Shown: positions 30,323 through 40,246 of the stretch, piece by piece | How the letters are laid out: every line of letters starts with the position of its first letter | How positions within the stretch are numbered: the stretch's first letter is position 1 | From: Roseiarcus sp963784805 | Lineage (GTDB): Bacteria > Pseudomonadota > Alphaproteobacteria > Rhizobiales > Beijerinckiaceae | Reading direction: 5' to 3' | DNA length: 64,000 nucleotides | NCBI GenBank assembly: GCA_963784805.1 | Contig: CAWASR010000008.1 | Span: 744,001-808,000 of the forward strand | Translations under genes and position numbers: made by a program | The notes under the pieces: model-generated | Databases searched by the model: none | The model's input: only the letters and a program-made list of their open reading frames with translations | What the model was told of the DNA's origin: nothing

Positions 30323-30755
30323 AATCGGAACAGGATTGGCCTCGCGATCTGCTCCGAGTCGGGCGGCATGCTGACCGACGCGGAGCGGGACGAGGTCAAG
30401 CGGCTCATCGACGAGCGCCGGCAGTCGCAAGGATGCCGAAAGGGCGGGAGACGCCGCCTATCGTTCGTTGCGCGCCGGAGGCCGGGTGAAAGACGAGCAG
30501 GTTCGCCACGTTCGCCGGGGCCGCGGGCGACGTTCATAGCGCGCGAGCCGCTTCGGTTTGCCGGAGTTTCTTTTCCAAACAAATCATTTTGTAAAAATCA
30601 GAAACCGTGTTACCTTGCCTCCTGGTCGCCGGATCGGACCGCGCCTTGCGCCAAGGCCGGCGGCTGCGCGATGCGGAAGTTTTATGACTGGGATTTGTAA
30701 AACCTGGACGCCGTTCTCGGCCCGTGACGATGCGGAATGGACCGCCGAAATTCTT
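30323..30755. other. non-coding or degenerate stretch
   Basis: A short frame opening at 30368 (MLTDAERDEVKRLIDERRQS) looks gene-like for about 20 residues, then becomes arginine-rich. I cannot support it as a gene. Nothing else is recognisable before the GGAA-type repeat. Confidence 0.3.
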
Positions 30756-30905
30756 TCTCGCCGAGAATCGTCCAGAACCCATTGAAAAGCCCCAATTCGC
30801 GGAAGGGAAATGCTTTCGTTTCCTTCCCTCTAATTTTCCCTTGCTTCCCTTTGATTTTCCTTTCCTTCCCTTTTGGCTTTCGTTTCCTTCCTTCTGGCTT
30901 TTCAA
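30756..30905 (-). repeat. dispersed GGAA-rich repeat element, copy 1
   Basis: On the minus strand this is a run of irregular GGAAGGAAA/CGAAAGCC units. A conserved core follows, reading TTTCC-CTTCCGCGAATTG then TTTTCAATGG...TGGACGATTC. The same arrangement occurs in the opposite orientation at 57918-58056. A lysine-rich frame crosses it (SKGSKGKLEGRK...FPSANWGFSMGSGRF). It is probably a dispersed intergenic element and not a gene. Confidence 0.6.
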
Positions 30906-31072
30906 AACCTTGACACGCGAGGGCGGCGGTGGGCGACCGCCGGGCTGGAGCGTGTCATATTGCGGGAACGCTGCGGCTTATTATTGGTTATTGAGCGTCC
31001 CAAGACTTGTCGAGCGTTCCAAGCCGCCGGCGGCCCGCGCGACGCTCGAGTCCCAGAAGGGGGAACCCGCGG

Positions 31073-31540
31073 ATGTCGATCAATCGGATGTTCACGACTG
31101 CCTCGAACGCCGCCGCCCGGGCGGCGGGCGCGCCAGTCACTTTCCTGATCTGCTGCCTGATCGTCGTCACCTGGGCCGCCATCGGTCCCGTGTTCAAGTT
31201 CTCCGACAGTTGGCAGCTTGTCATCAACACCGGCACCACGATCGTGACGTTCTTAATGGTGTTCCTGATCCAGAACACGCAGAACCGGGACGGTGCGGCG
31301 ATTCAGGCCAAGCTCGACGAACTGATTCGCGCCAGCGGCTCCGAAAACGAATTCATCGGCATCGAACTCCTCACCCAGGAGGAGGTCGAGGAGTTTCGCG
31401 CCAAATGCACTGCCCGGGCGGCCGCCGCGACCGCCGGGGATCGAGCCGTCATCCGCGCGACCAAGAAGGCGAAAAAGGCGACGGCCAGGAAGTCCGCCGC
31501 CGGAGGGCGTCGCGCCAGCCCGCCGAAAACAAGGGCATGA
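31073..31540 (+). CDS. low-affinity iron permease family protein
   Basis: The 155-residue protein has two membrane helices (about residues 18-42 and 50-68). The family segment VINTGTTIVTFLMVFLIQNT is followed by QNRDGAAIQAKLDELIRAS, typical of the short bacterial members of the low-affinity iron permease (Fet4-like) family. The lysine/alanine-rich C-terminal tail is cytoplasmic and not conserved. ATG 31073 was chosen because the family starts close to MSINRMFTTAS. Iron transport by the short bacterial proteins is unproven. Confidence 0.88.
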   Translation: MSINRMFTTASNAAARAAGAPVTFLICCLIVVTWAAIGPVFKFSDSWQLVINTGTTIVTFLMVFLIQNTQNRDGAAIQAKLDELIRASGSENEFIGIELLTQEEVEEFRAKCTARAAAATAGDRAVIRATKKAKKATARKSAAGGRRASPPKTRA

Positions 31541-31895
31541 CGATTGCGGGTTGGCGGGGCTTCCGGTCGCGGCGTCCGCGCAACCGGATGCGCCGCGCGC
31601 CTGTCAGTCGGCGGCGCGCGGCCTGCCAGATCATGACGGTGAACCCATCGCCGCCGCCCGGCGCTCCAGCGATCAGAAAGGACGCGAACGCAATTCGCTT
31701 CCTTGCCCGGGGACGAACGCTGGCCAAACGCCCTGGATGGCCATCCCTGTTCCGTTTACGCTCAGGACGACTATATGAGACGGACGGCGGAGATCGGCCC
31801 GCGGATGGGGCGCCTCTTCGTCGATAGCGAAGGCAAATTCGCGGCCCGGCCCAGGGATCGTGAACCATTCCCATCTCAGCGGGAGGCGCAGGCAG
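31541..31895. other. intergenic region before msrA
   Basis: Frames are open but arginine-rich and unlike any family I know. The final part contains GGGAGG (31881-31886), the ribosome-binding site of msrA. Nothing else is recognisable. Confidence 0.4.
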
Positions 31896-32411
31896 ATGCC
31901 ATATTCGAATGAACGCGCAGTTCTTGCCGGCGGTTGTTTCTGGGGCGTGCAGGACTTGCTCCGCCGCTATCCCGGCGTCGTTTCGACGCGGGTGGGCTAC
32001 AGCGGCGGCGAAGTCCCCAACGCGACCTACCGCAACCACGGCAATCACGCCGAGGCGGTCGAGATCATCTTCGATCCGGCGAAAATCAGCTACCGCCGGC
32101 TGCTGGAGTTCTTCTTTCAGATCCACGATCCGACGACGCTCGACCGCCAGGGCAACGACAGGGGCGCCAGCTATCGTTCGGCGATTTTCTACACCAGCGA
32201 CGAGCAGAAGCGCGTCGCCCTCGACACCATCGCCGATGTCGACGCCTCGGGCCTTTGGCCGGGCAAGGCGACGACGGAAGTCGCGCCGGCGGGTCCTTTC
32301 TGGGAGGCCGAGCCAGAGCATCAGGATTATCTCGAACGCTATCCGAACGGCTATACGTGCCACTTCGTTCGGCCCAACTGGGTCCTGCCGAAGCGGGCCG
32401 CGGCGGAGTAG
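31896..32411 (+). CDS. msrA: peptide-methionine (S)-S-oxide reductase MsrA
   Basis: This 171-residue protein has the MsrA active site GGCFWGVQDLL with nucleophile C14, followed by VGYSGGEVPNATYRNHGNHA, FFFQIHDPTT and QYLE-like DYLERYPNGYTCHF. It reduces the S epimer of methionine sulfoxide, repairing oxidised proteins. GGGAGG lies ten bases upstream of the chosen ATG; the upstream in-frame ATG at 31860 is less likely. It stands alone between an iron permease and an ABC transporter. Confidence 0.95.
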   Translation: MPYSNERAVLAGGCFWGVQDLLRRYPGVVSTRVGYSGGEVPNATYRNHGNHAEAVEIIFDPAKISYRRLLEFFFQIHDPTTLDRQGNDRGASYRSAIFYTSDEQKRVALDTIADVDASGLWPGKATTEVAPAGPFWEAEPEHQDYLERYPNGYTCHFVRPNWVLPKRAAAE

Positions 32412-32676
32412 GCGGGCGGTTCAGGAAGGCGGGCAATCGCCACGTCGCGCGACGGCGCGGCGTTCGGGATTGATCTGACAGGAAATTTTCGGCTATCATC
32501 GCCGCCGTGACGAATTGGCGATCCATGGGGCGCTTGCCAATTCGGCGACGCTCAAGCCCGACATAAGGGCGTTCGACGACCGGCGTAGCGAGCTGTGGGG
32601 CTATCCAATCTGAATACGGCAAAAGACAATGAGGCGCCGATCTCATGTCAGGGCGGCGCCAAACGGGAGGAAGACA

Positions 32677-34006
32677 ATGAAGATCAAATCCGATGTCGGG
32701 AATCTCTCCTCGGCCGGCCCGCCGATATCGCGGCGCGGCCTCATTCTTTCCGCGGGGGCTGCGGGCCTCGCCGCCGCGAGCGGACCGCGAGGCGCCTACG
32801 CCGCCGGCGCGGAGGCCAAGCTCAAGGTGGGCTTCATCAGCCCGCGAACCGGGGCTCTAGGCGGATTTGGGCAGACCGACGGCTACGTCCTGGACGTCGT
32901 GCGCAAGGCGCTCGCCAAAGGATATTCCATCGGCGGAAAGACCTACGCGGTCGAGGTTCTCGACCGGGACACCCAGTCGGATCCGTCTCGCGCGGGGCAA
33001 CTCGCCAAGACCCTGATCAACTCCGACAACATCGACATGATGCTGGTCGTCTCCACGCCGGAGACGATCAATCCGGTCGCGGACGCTTGTGAGGCGGCGG
33101 GAGTTCCCTGTCTCTCCACGGTTATGCCCTGGGAAGCCTGGTATTTCGGCCGCGGCGCCAAACCCGGCCAGCCCTCGCCATTCAAGTGGACCTACCACTT
33201 CGGCTTCGGGGTCGAGGAATTCCACAAGTGCTATGTCTCGCAATGGCATTTGCTCGAGACGAACAAGAAGGTCGGCGCCCTCTACCCCGACGACGCCGAC
33301 GGGACCGCGATCCGCGAGCATCTCGCGCCCGCGCTCGCCAAGAGCGGATTTACGATCGTCGACCCGGGTCCGTATGAGGACGGCACGACCGACTATTCGG
33401 CCCAGATCGCCAAGTTCAAGGCGGCGAAGTGCCAGATTTTCAACACCTTCCCGATTCCGCCCGACTTCGCGGCGTTCTGGCGCCAGGCCGCGCAGCAAGG
33501 CTATACGAAGATGGTCATAATCGCGCAGATCGCGAAGACGGGCCTGTTCCCCGACGACGTGACGGCGCTGGGCGATCTCGGCTACAACCTCGCGAGCGCG
33601 GCCTATTGGCACAAGGCCTTCCCTTACAAGTCGTCGCTGACCGGGGTGAGCAGCGAGGAATTGGCCGACGGTTACGAGAAAGCCTCGGGCAAGCAGTGGA
33701 CGCAGCAACTCGGCGCCTCGCTCGCGGTGTTCGACGCCGGCTTCGCCGCCCTGAACGCGAGCGGCGCTCCCACCAGTAAGGCCGCCGTCGCCAAGGCGTT
33801 GTCGACGCTCAAGACTTCTGACGATTGACGGCGAGGTCGACTTCACCAGCGGTCCGGTCCCCAATGTCTCGCCGGGGCCGATCATCGGCTGCCAATGGGT
33901 GAAGGCGCCGCCCGGGTCGAAATTCAAGCTGGACTTTCCCGTGACCGAGAACGCCACCGACCGGAACGTTCCCGTCTCGGCGAAGCTTCGGCCGTATAAT
34001 ACTTGA
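32677..34006 (+). pseudogene. ABC transporter substrate-binding protein (branched-chain amino acid type), frameshifted near end
   Basis: The protein has a Tat-like signal (SRRGLILSAGAAGLAAASG) and a periplasmic binding fold of the LivK class (KVGFISPRTGALGGFGQTDG, VVSTPETINPVADACEAAG, FKAAKCQIFNTFP). The first frame stops at 33828. One extra T in TT at 33816-33817 separates it from a family-like end in the next frame (TIDGEVDFTSGPVPNVSPGP to KLRPYNT, stop 34004-34006). Without the indel the protein would be ~442 residues. It heads a liv-type operon and should bind the imported substrate, perhaps an aromatic acid. GGGAGGAAG precedes the ATG. Confidence 0.87.
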
Positions 34007-34019
34007 ACATCGTCAGCGG

Positions 34020-34763
34020 ATGGCCGGCATGCTAGCGGATGGCCTTCTGCTCGAAGCAGAAGGCCTGACGAAACGGTTCGACGCGCTGCTGGTGCTCGAC
34101 GCCGTCGACTTCTCGGTTCACGCTGGCGAGGCGATCGGCGTCGTTGGCCCTAACGGCGCCGGCAAGACGACCTTGCTCGGGGTTCTGGTCGGCGCCCATG
34201 CGCCGACCAGCGGAAAGGTGCGTTTTCTCGGGAAGGACGTCACCGGCGCCCCGACCGCCGAACTCTGCCGCCGGGGACTCGCGCGCACTCACCAGATTCC
34301 CCGGCCCTTCGGCGGGATGACCGTTTTCGAGAACGCGTTTACCGCCGCCGCGCACGGCGGCGGCATGGAGCGAGAGGCGGCCTACCAGATGGCGGTCGAA
34401 TCGCTGTCGCTGGCCGGCATGATGCAAATCGCGAACCGACGAGCGGAAACGCTGGGTCTCATAGATCGCAAGCGGCTGGAGCTGGCGCGTGCGCTCGCGA
34501 CCGGCCCGGCAGTGCTGCTGCTGGACGAGATCGGCGGCGGGCTGACCGACGCCGAGGCGAGCGAACTCGTGGACATCATTCTTGAACTGAAGCGCCGCGG
34601 CGTCGCGATCGTATGGATAGAGCATATTGTGCACATCCTGCTGCGCGTCGCCGAGCGCCTCGTGTGCATGGACGCCGGACGCATCATCGCCGACGGGTCG
34701 CCGCAAGCCGTCATGGCCGATCCGACGGTGGTCGAGGCCTATCTGGGCGGGGGCGCGGTGTGA
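34020..34763 (+). CDS. ABC transporter ATP-binding protein (LivG-like)
   Basis: The 247-residue ATPase has Walker A GPNGAGKTT, a degenerate signature region (TLGLIDRKRLELARALA), Walker B AVLLLDEIGG and the switch histidine in VWIEHIVH. This places it in the LivG class of hydrophobic-amino-acid-type importers. The usual signature LSGG is replaced by TLGL, a difference seen in some LivG-like proteins. It follows the binding-protein gene by 13 bases, and livF starts inside its stop (GTGTGA). Confidence 0.93.
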   Translation: MAGMLADGLLLEAEGLTKRFDALLVLDAVDFSVHAGEAIGVVGPNGAGKTTLLGVLVGAHAPTSGKVRFLGKDVTGAPTAELCRRGLARTHQIPRPFGGMTVFENAFTAAAHGGGMEREAAYQMAVESLSLAGMMQIANRRAETLGLIDRKRLELARALATGPAVLLLDEIGGGLTDAEASELVDIILELKRRGVAIVWIEHIVHILLRVAERLVCMDAGRIIADGSPQAVMADPTVVEAYLGGGAV

Positions 34764-35491
34764 CCCTTCTCTCGGTCGAACGGCTTGAGGCGCGTCATGG
34801 CCAGTTGCAGGCCGTGCGTGGAGTCAGCCTGACCATCGCGCGCGGCGAGACAATCGCGCTCGTCGGCGCCAATGGCGCGGGCAAAACAACCCTTTTGCGC
34901 ACAATTGCCGGCGCGCACCCGCTCTGGTCGGGAAGCATCGTCTTCAAAGACGCAGACATTGCCGGGCGCAGCGCGCACGCTCGCGCAGCCCTCGGGGTGG
35001 CGCTCGTTCCCGAGGGGCGCCGTCTGTTCGCTCGCCTGACGGTCGAGGAAAATCTTCTGCTGGCGCGTTCGGCCGGCCGCGATGGCGAATGGACGCTGGA
35101 CGCGGTCATGGAGGCTTTTCCCAATCTCAAGGGACGCAGGTTCAGCCTGGCGGGGACGCTGTCAGGCGGCGAACAGCAGGCGACGGCGATCGGTCGCGCG
35201 TTGATGATGAACCCGGACCTGCTTCTGCTTGACGAGGTCTCGCTCGGACTGGCGCCGTTGGTCGTCGATCGCGTCTACGCGCAGCTCGAAGCATTGAAAG
35301 CGTCAGGCGTCGCCATGCTCCTGGTGGAGCAGGACCTCAGACGCGCGATGGCGATGGCGAGCCGCACGATCTGCATGCTGGAAGGCGCGATAGCGATCGA
35401 GGGGCCGACGAGCTCGCTGACGCGAGAGGAGGTGACGGAGGCCTATTTCGGCCTCAAGGCCTCTTTGAACCGCGAAGCGACGCCGCCGTGA
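34760..35491 (+). CDS. ABC transporter ATP-binding protein (LivF-like)
   Basis: The 243-residue ATPase starts at GTG (VTLLSVERLEARHGQLQAV). It has Walker A GANGAGKTT, GVALVPEGRRLFARLTVEEN, signature TLSGGEQQ and Walker B LLLLDEVSLGLAP, typical of LivF. It pairs with the LivG-like subunit to power the importer. Its stop overlaps the GTG of the first permease gene, indicating translational coupling through the operon. Confidence 0.94.
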   Translation: MTLLSVERLEARHGQLQAVRGVSLTIARGETIALVGANGAGKTTLLRTIAGAHPLWSGSIVFKDADIAGRSAHARAALGVALVPEGRRLFARLTVEENLLLARSAGRDGEWTLDAVMEAFPNLKGRRFSLAGTLSGGEQQATAIGRALMMNPDLLLLDEVSLGLAPLVVDRVYAQLEALKASGVAMLLVEQDLRRAMAMASRTICMLEGAIAIEGPTSSLTREEVTEAYFGLKASLNREATPP

Positions 35492-36390
35492 TTCTTCTCA
35501 ACCAGATAATCCAGGGGGTCCTGCTCGGCGGCTACTACGCGCTGATGGCCTGCGGGCTATCTTTCATGTTCGGCGTCATGGGGATCATCAATCTCGCGCA
35601 TGGCAGTCTGGCGATCCTCTCCGCCTACGCTCTCTATGTCCTGGCCGACCGCTACGGGGTCCAACCGTTCCTCGGACTGATCGTCGTGGCGCCCGCGATG
35701 GCGCTGATCGGATGGGCGTTGCAACGCCTCGTCCTCGAACGAAGCGCGCGCGGGGGCCTGCTCGTGCCCGTTTTATCGACCTTTGGGCTGTCGATCATTC
35801 TCGACAATCTTCTCTTTCAGGGTTTTGGCGCCAATACGCGTTCGCTCGCGCCCTACGTCGGCAACCTTTCATACGACAGCTGGTCAATCACTGATCAGAT
35901 CGCGATCGGCAAACTCTCGGCGCTGACCTTCGCCGTCGCGGTCGTCATGCTCGGCGGCATCCAGGCCTTTCTCAAGCGAACCCAAATGGGCCGCGCCATC
36001 CGCGCCACCGCGGAAGATCCCGAAACCGTCGGGCTGGTCGGCGTCAACGCCCGACGCGTCAACGCGGTCGCCGCTTCTATTGCCCTGGCGAGCGTGGCTG
36101 TCGCCGGCGCGTTTCTCGGCCTGCGCGCGACGTTCAATCCCTACGCGGGAGCGCTGCAACTGATTTTCGCCTTCGAGGCGACCGTTATCGGCGGCGCGGG
36201 AACGCTGTGGGGAACCCTGATCGGCGGCGTCGTGCTCGGCGTGGCGCAGAGCCTGGGCGCGCTGTTCAACCCGCAAGGCTTTTTCATCGCGGGACACCTT
36301 GCATTCCTCGGCGTCCTGTTCGCCCGGCTGTATTTCGGCAACCTCGGCGCCCGTGTCCGGCGCGCGCTCAGCGGAAAGGCAAGCCGATGA
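35488..36390 (+). CDS. ABC transporter permease (LivH-like)
   Basis: The 300-residue membrane protein has about eight helices and the LivH-type segments GGYYALMACGLSFMFGVMGI, INLAHGSLAIL and LRATFNPYAGALQLIFAFEA followed by TVIGGAGTLWGTLIGG. It forms one half of the channel of the liv-type importer. It starts at GTG 35488 over the stop of livF, and its own stop overlaps the ATG of livM (ATGA). Confidence 0.94.
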   Translation: MILLNQIIQGVLLGGYYALMACGLSFMFGVMGIINLAHGSLAILSAYALYVLADRYGVQPFLGLIVVAPAMALIGWALQRLVLERSARGGLLVPVLSTFGLSIILDNLLFQGFGANTRSLAPYVGNLSYDSWSITDQIAIGKLSALTFAVAVVMLGGIQAFLKRTQMGRAIRATAEDPETVGLVGVNARRVNAVAASIALASVAVAGAFLGLRATFNPYAGALQLIFAFEATVIGGAGTLWGTLIGGVVLGVAQSLGALFNPQGFFIAGHLAFLGVLFARLYFGNLGARVRRALSGKASR

Positions 36391-37436
36391 GCGCCGTCCC
36401 CTCCTTCGTCGTCGACCGGTGGACGCCCGCGTCGCGGGTCGCGATGGTCGCCGCCGCCTTGATCCTCATCGTTCTGGCGTGCGGTCCCTCGCTTTTCAGC
36501 GCCAACGCCGTCGACAAGCTCACGACCCTGTTCATCTATGTCATTCTCGCGCTGATGTGGAACGCGCTGGTCGGGTTCTGCGGCCTGGTCTCGATCGGTC
36601 AACAGGCGTTCTTCGGCCTCGGCGCCTATGCGGCGATCAGGCTCGCCAATGCGGGATTCAGCGTCTATCCGGGCCTGTTTCTGGCGGCGTTGATCGTTGG
36701 CCTGCTGTCGTTGCCGCTGTCTATGATGATGCTGCGCCTCAGGGGCGGCGAATTCGCCATCGGCATGTGGGTCGCTGCCGAGCTGGCGCATTTGATGGTG
36801 AACCTCGACCCGTTGATCCGGGGCGAGACCGGCACCTCGCTGATCGAACTCAACGCTTACACGATCGAAACGCGTCGCGCCCTGACCTATTGGTGTGCGC
36901 TCGGCGCCATGACCGGACTTCTGGCGGCCGTGTTCTGGTTGCTCCGCAGTCCGCTCGGCGCAGCGATCCAGGCGATTCGCGACAACGAAGAGGCGGCCGA
37001 ATCCGTCGGCGTGCGCGTCATGCGCGCGAAGCGGCTGGTGTTCGCGCTCGCCGCATTCGGCGCCGCTCTTGCCGGCGCGCTTTGGGTGGCGACGGCGCTG
37101 ACTTTCCAGCCAAGGGCCTACTTCAGCCCGCTGTGGACTGCCTACATGATCTTCATGGCGCTGGTCGGCGGACTTGGAACCTTCGAAGGCGCAATTCTCG
37201 GAGCCGTCATCTTCTTCGCCATCGAAGCCTGGTTCGGCGCCGCCGGGGTCTGGTACCTCGTCGGTCTCGGCGCGACCGCGCTCGTTTTCGCGCTGGCGTT
37301 GCCGCGCGGCTTCTGGGGCTGGGTGGAAGACCATAGCTCTTTGCGACTTCTCCCGATCGGGTATCGCCTGCATGCCCTCGGGAATGTCGACGGCGGGAAC
37401 GAGGGCGCCGGCGCCGGAGGATCGGGCGCCGGATGA
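36387..37436 (+). CDS. ABC transporter permease (LivM-like)
   Basis: The 349-residue membrane protein has the LivM-type pattern: NALVGFCGLVSIGQQAFFGL, RLRGGEFAIGMWVAAELAH, AIQAIRDNEEAAESVGV and FMALVGGLGTFEGAILGA. It is the second channel subunit. The Gly/Ala-rich C-terminal tail is not conserved. A short-chain dehydrogenase gene follows 50 bases later and may be part of the same transcript, hinting at the imported substrate. Confidence 0.94.
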   Translation: MSAVPSFVVDRWTPASRVAMVAAALILIVLACGPSLFSANAVDKLTTLFIYVILALMWNALVGFCGLVSIGQQAFFGLGAYAAIRLANAGFSVYPGLFLAALIVGLLSLPLSMMMLRLRGGEFAIGMWVAAELAHLMVNLDPLIRGETGTSLIELNAYTIETRRALTYWCALGAMTGLLAAVFWLLRSPLGAAIQAIRDNEEAAESVGVRVMRAKRLVFALAAFGAALAGALWVATALTFQPRAYFSPLWTAYMIFMALVGGLGTFEGAILGAVIFFAIEAWFGAAGVWYLVGLGATALVFALALPRGFWGWVEDHSSLRLLPIGYRLHALGNVDGGNEGAGAGGSGAG

Positions 37437-37486
37437 CGGAAGCGGGACCGGAACGGCGCCATCCGGCGCGGCGTTAGGAGAGTGAA

Positions 37487-38272
37487 ATGCTGATCGGGAA
37501 GACGATCGTCGTTACCGGGATTTCGTCGGGGATCGGCGCCAGGGTCGGCGAACTCGCGCTCGCCCTGGGCGCGGACATCGTGGGCGTCGATATCAATCCC
37601 CCGCCGACGCTCCTCGGCGCCTTCGTCAAGGCGGACATCAGCTCCCCTCAGGGGATCGCCGAAATCGTCGGCTCGCTGCCGCGGCGGATCGACGCGCTCT
37701 GCAATGTCGCGGGCGTCTCGGGCGTGATCGGGGCGCACAAGACGCTGGCGATCAACTTTTTCGGGCTGCGCGCATTGAGCGAGGCGCTCGCGCCAAATCT
37801 TCGCGAGGGAGGGGCGATCGTCAACGTCGCGTCAATTGCCGGATATGGCTGGCGCGCCAATCTCGAGCGCGCCAGGTCCTTTGTCGCGGCCCCGGGATTT
37901 CCGGACCTCAGGGCGTTGATCGCCGCCCACAAGATAGCGGACGCCGAAGCCTATCCGCTTTCCAAGGAATTGCTGCTGCTGTGGACGATGCAGGCCGCCC
38001 ACCAACCGTTGTTCAGAAATCGCGGCCTGCGGGTCAACGCCATCAGTCCGGGTCCGGTGACGACGCCGATCTTGAAGGAATTTCGTCAGATCTTCGGCGA
38101 TCCCCGGGTCGATGAGGACATCGCCCGCGTCGGCCGCGCCGGCTCGGCCGCCGATATCGCGCCGGCCGTGCTCTTTCTTTGTTCGGACGGCGCGCGCTGG
38201 ATCAACGGCGCCAATCTGCCGGTCGACGGCGGCCTCGAGGCCTCCATCAACGCCAGCGTGCTCGGATTCTAG
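37487..38272 (+). CDS. SDR oxidoreductase, coniferyl-alcohol-dehydrogenase-like
   Basis: The 261-residue short-chain dehydrogenase has the NAD-binding TGISSGIG (residues 10-17), ALCNVAGVSG, and an active site with S in VNVASIAGYG and the YPLSK (Y-x-x-x-K) pair. The shortened D-I-N core and the insertion before the Tyr resemble the coniferyl-alcohol/3-alpha-hydroxysteroid dehydrogenase subgroup. GGAGAG precedes the ATG. Its location behind a liv-type importer suggests the transporter brings in an aromatic alcohol or related compound; this is inferred. Confidence 0.85.
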   Translation: MLIGKTIVVTGISSGIGARVGELALALGADIVGVDINPPPTLLGAFVKADISSPQGIAEIVGSLPRRIDALCNVAGVSGVIGAHKTLAINFFGLRALSEALAPNLREGGAIVNVASIAGYGWRANLERARSFVAAPGFPDLRALIAAHKIADAEAYPLSKELLLLWTMQAAHQPLFRNRGLRVNAISPGPVTTPILKEFRQIFGDPRVDEDIARVGRAGSAADIAPAVLFLCSDGARWINGANLPVDGGLEASINASVLGF

Positions 38273-38581
38273 ACATCGCCGGGCGTGCCGCGCGGCTGGA
38301 CAGACCTCGATGCGCGGGGGCGGTTATGGCTTGGATTTCACGGTCGGCGGCGCCGGGTAAGGGAGGACAGCGCGACGCTCGCCGCTTAAGCCCGCCAACC
38401 GCCGCAGCCGCAGCGCTTCCCCATCGCCTCGCTGACGCCCGCCATGCGTTTCGGCGCTCCGAGGAAGCTGAGCGTTTTCAATGTCCTGATTGTCTCAAAG
38501 CGATTGTCGGATAAAATTGATTTTCAAAAACCGCGCCGTCGCGCCGTCCGCCCGGGAACCCGGCAGGCGGCGCGAGGCGCT
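38273..38581. other. intergenic region without a recognised feature
   Basis: This lies between the end of the SDR gene and the convergent end of lysK. The A/T content rises near 38500-38530 (ATTGATTTTCAAAAACC), which may mark a transcription end region. I see no hairpin with a T-run and no gene. Confidence 0.4.
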
Positions 38582-40246
38582 CTAAGCTTGGCGAACGAAA
38601 TCGCCGGCCAGCGCCTTGTCGATCAGCGCCCGCGTTTCGCTCAGGCCATAGAGCGCGAAAAACGAACCCAGGCGCGGGCCGCGTTCCTCGCCGAGCAGGA
38701 CCGCGTAGATCATGCTGAAGAAGTCGTTGGAGACGCCCGGCCGCTCCGCGGTCGCGCCCTTCGCGCCATGGTCCTGATAGCGCGGGATCGGCCGCGCGAT
38801 GTCATAGAGCGCATGCTGGATCTCTTCCGCGGTCGCGTCGGCCGGCAGCTGCGCCAGCTTTGCCGAGATCTGCGACAGCGCGTCGCGCTCGACCGCGTCG
38901 GCTTTGCGGTAGCGCTTCTTGGGCGCGACAAAATCGCGGAAATAAGCGACGGCATAGCAGACCAGCTTGTCGAGACGGGGATGAGTCTGCGGCGAGGCCG
39001 AAGGGGCGTAGCGGCGCAGGAAACCCCACAAGACCGAAGGATTGTCGGTGTTGGCGACCGTCGCGAGATTGAGCAGCATGGCGAAGGACACCGTGGTTTG
39101 CGGCCCCCCGCCGTGGACCAAGGTCTCGGGCTCAGGCGGGTCGCCGGAATGAATGTGCCACGCCGGATTGCCGAGCCGCTCCTTCCACTCCTGCCGCGGA
39201 AAGGCGTCCAGGAACCCGAGATAGTCGTCGACGGTGCGCGGAATGACGTCGAAATAGAGCCGCTTGGCGGCCATCGGCTTCTGGAACATGAACAGCGACA
39301 GGCTCTCCGGACCGGCATAGGTCAGCCACTCGTCGATCGTGAGCCCGTTGCCCTTCGATTTGGAGATTTTCTGGCCGTTCTCGTCGAGGAACAATTCGTA
39401 ATTGAACCCGGCCGGCGGCTCCGCCCCGAGCGCGCGCGCGATCCTCGACGACAGCTTGACCGAGTCGATGAGATCCTTGCCCGCCATTTCGTAATCGACG
39501 CCGAGCGCATACCAGCGCATCGCCCAATCGGGCTTCCACTGCAATTTGCATCGCCCGCCGGTGACGGGGGTTTCGAATGTTTCGTCCGTCGAAGGGTCGC
39601 GCCAGCAAATGGTTCCGGCCTTGGCGTCGTGCGCGAACACAGGCGCCTGCATGACCACGCCGGTGCGCGGGTGAATGGGCAGGAACGGCGAATAGGTCGC
39701 GGCGCGCTCCTCGCGCAGCGAGGGAAGCATGATCGCCTGCACATCGTCGAAGCGGTCAAGCATGCGCAGCAGTGCCTCGTCAAATCGCCCGGACCTGTAG
39801 GCCTCGGTCGAAGACACGAACTCGTATTCGAACGCAAACCGGTCGAGAAACGCGCGCAACCGGGCGTTATTGTGCGCGGCGAAGCTTTCATATTCGCCGA
39901 ACGGATCGGGGATCTGGGTCAGCGGTTTGCCCAGATGGGCCTCGATCATTTCGCGGTTGGGAATGTTGTCCGGCGTCTTGCGCAAACCATCCATGTCATC
40001 GGAGAAAGCGATGAGCCGGGTTTTGACCGTGTCGCCGGTGAGGACGCGGAACGCGTGCCGCACCATCGTCGTGCGCGCGACTTCGCCGAATGTGCCGATA
40101 TGCGGCAGGCCGGAAGGCCCGTATCCGGTCTCGAAAATGACTTCCTCTTTCGGCGAGCGCCCGAGCCGCGCGATTAATTTGCGCGCTTCTTCGAACGGCC
40201 ACGCCTTGGAAACCTCCGCGGCCTCGCGCAAGGAGTGCGACGGCAT
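38582..40246 (-). CDS. lysK: lysyl-tRNA synthetase, class I
   Basis: The 554-residue enzyme is the class I (archaeal-type) LysRS found in alphaproteobacteria. It has the HIGH-type motif GPSGLPHIGTF (residues 43-53), KMSKS-type motif KISKSKGN (293-300), and SDDMDGLRK. The helical anticodon-binding C-terminal domain is present. It charges tRNA-Lys and is normally essential, so its intact frame is a useful control for sequence quality. No partner gene shares its strand nearby. Confidence 0.96.
   Translation of the reverse strand: MPSHSLREAAEVSKAWPFEEARKLIARLGRSPKEEVIFETGYGPSGLPHIGTFGEVARTTMVRHAFRVLTGDTVKTRLIAFSDDMDGLRKTPDNIPNREMIEAHLGKPLTQIPDPFGEYESFAAHNNARLRAFLDRFAFEYEFVSSTEAYRSGRFDEALLRMLDRFDDVQAIMLPSLREERAATYSPFLPIHPRTGVVMQAPVFAHDAKAGTICWRDPSTDETFETPVTGGRCKLQWKPDWAMRWYALGVDYEMAGKDLIDSVKLSSRIARALGAEPPAGFNYELFLDENGQKISKSKGNGLTIDEWLTYAGPESLSLFMFQKPMAAKRLYFDVIPRTVDDYLGFLDAFPRQEWKERLGNPAWHIHSGDPPEPETLVHGGGPQTTVSFAMLLNLATVANTDNPSVLWGFLRRYAPSASPQTHPRLDKLVCYAVAYFRDFVAPKKRYRKADAVERDALSQISAKLAQLPADATAEEIQHALYDIARPIPRYQDHGAKGATAERPGVSNDFFSMIYAVLLGEERGPRLGSFFALYGLSETRALIDKALAGDFVRQA

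Noticed and set aside
30368..30700. Small gene starting MLTDAERDEVKRLIDERRQS
   Set aside because: The start looks plausible, but the remainder is arginine-rich, matches no family and lacks a good ribosome-binding site.
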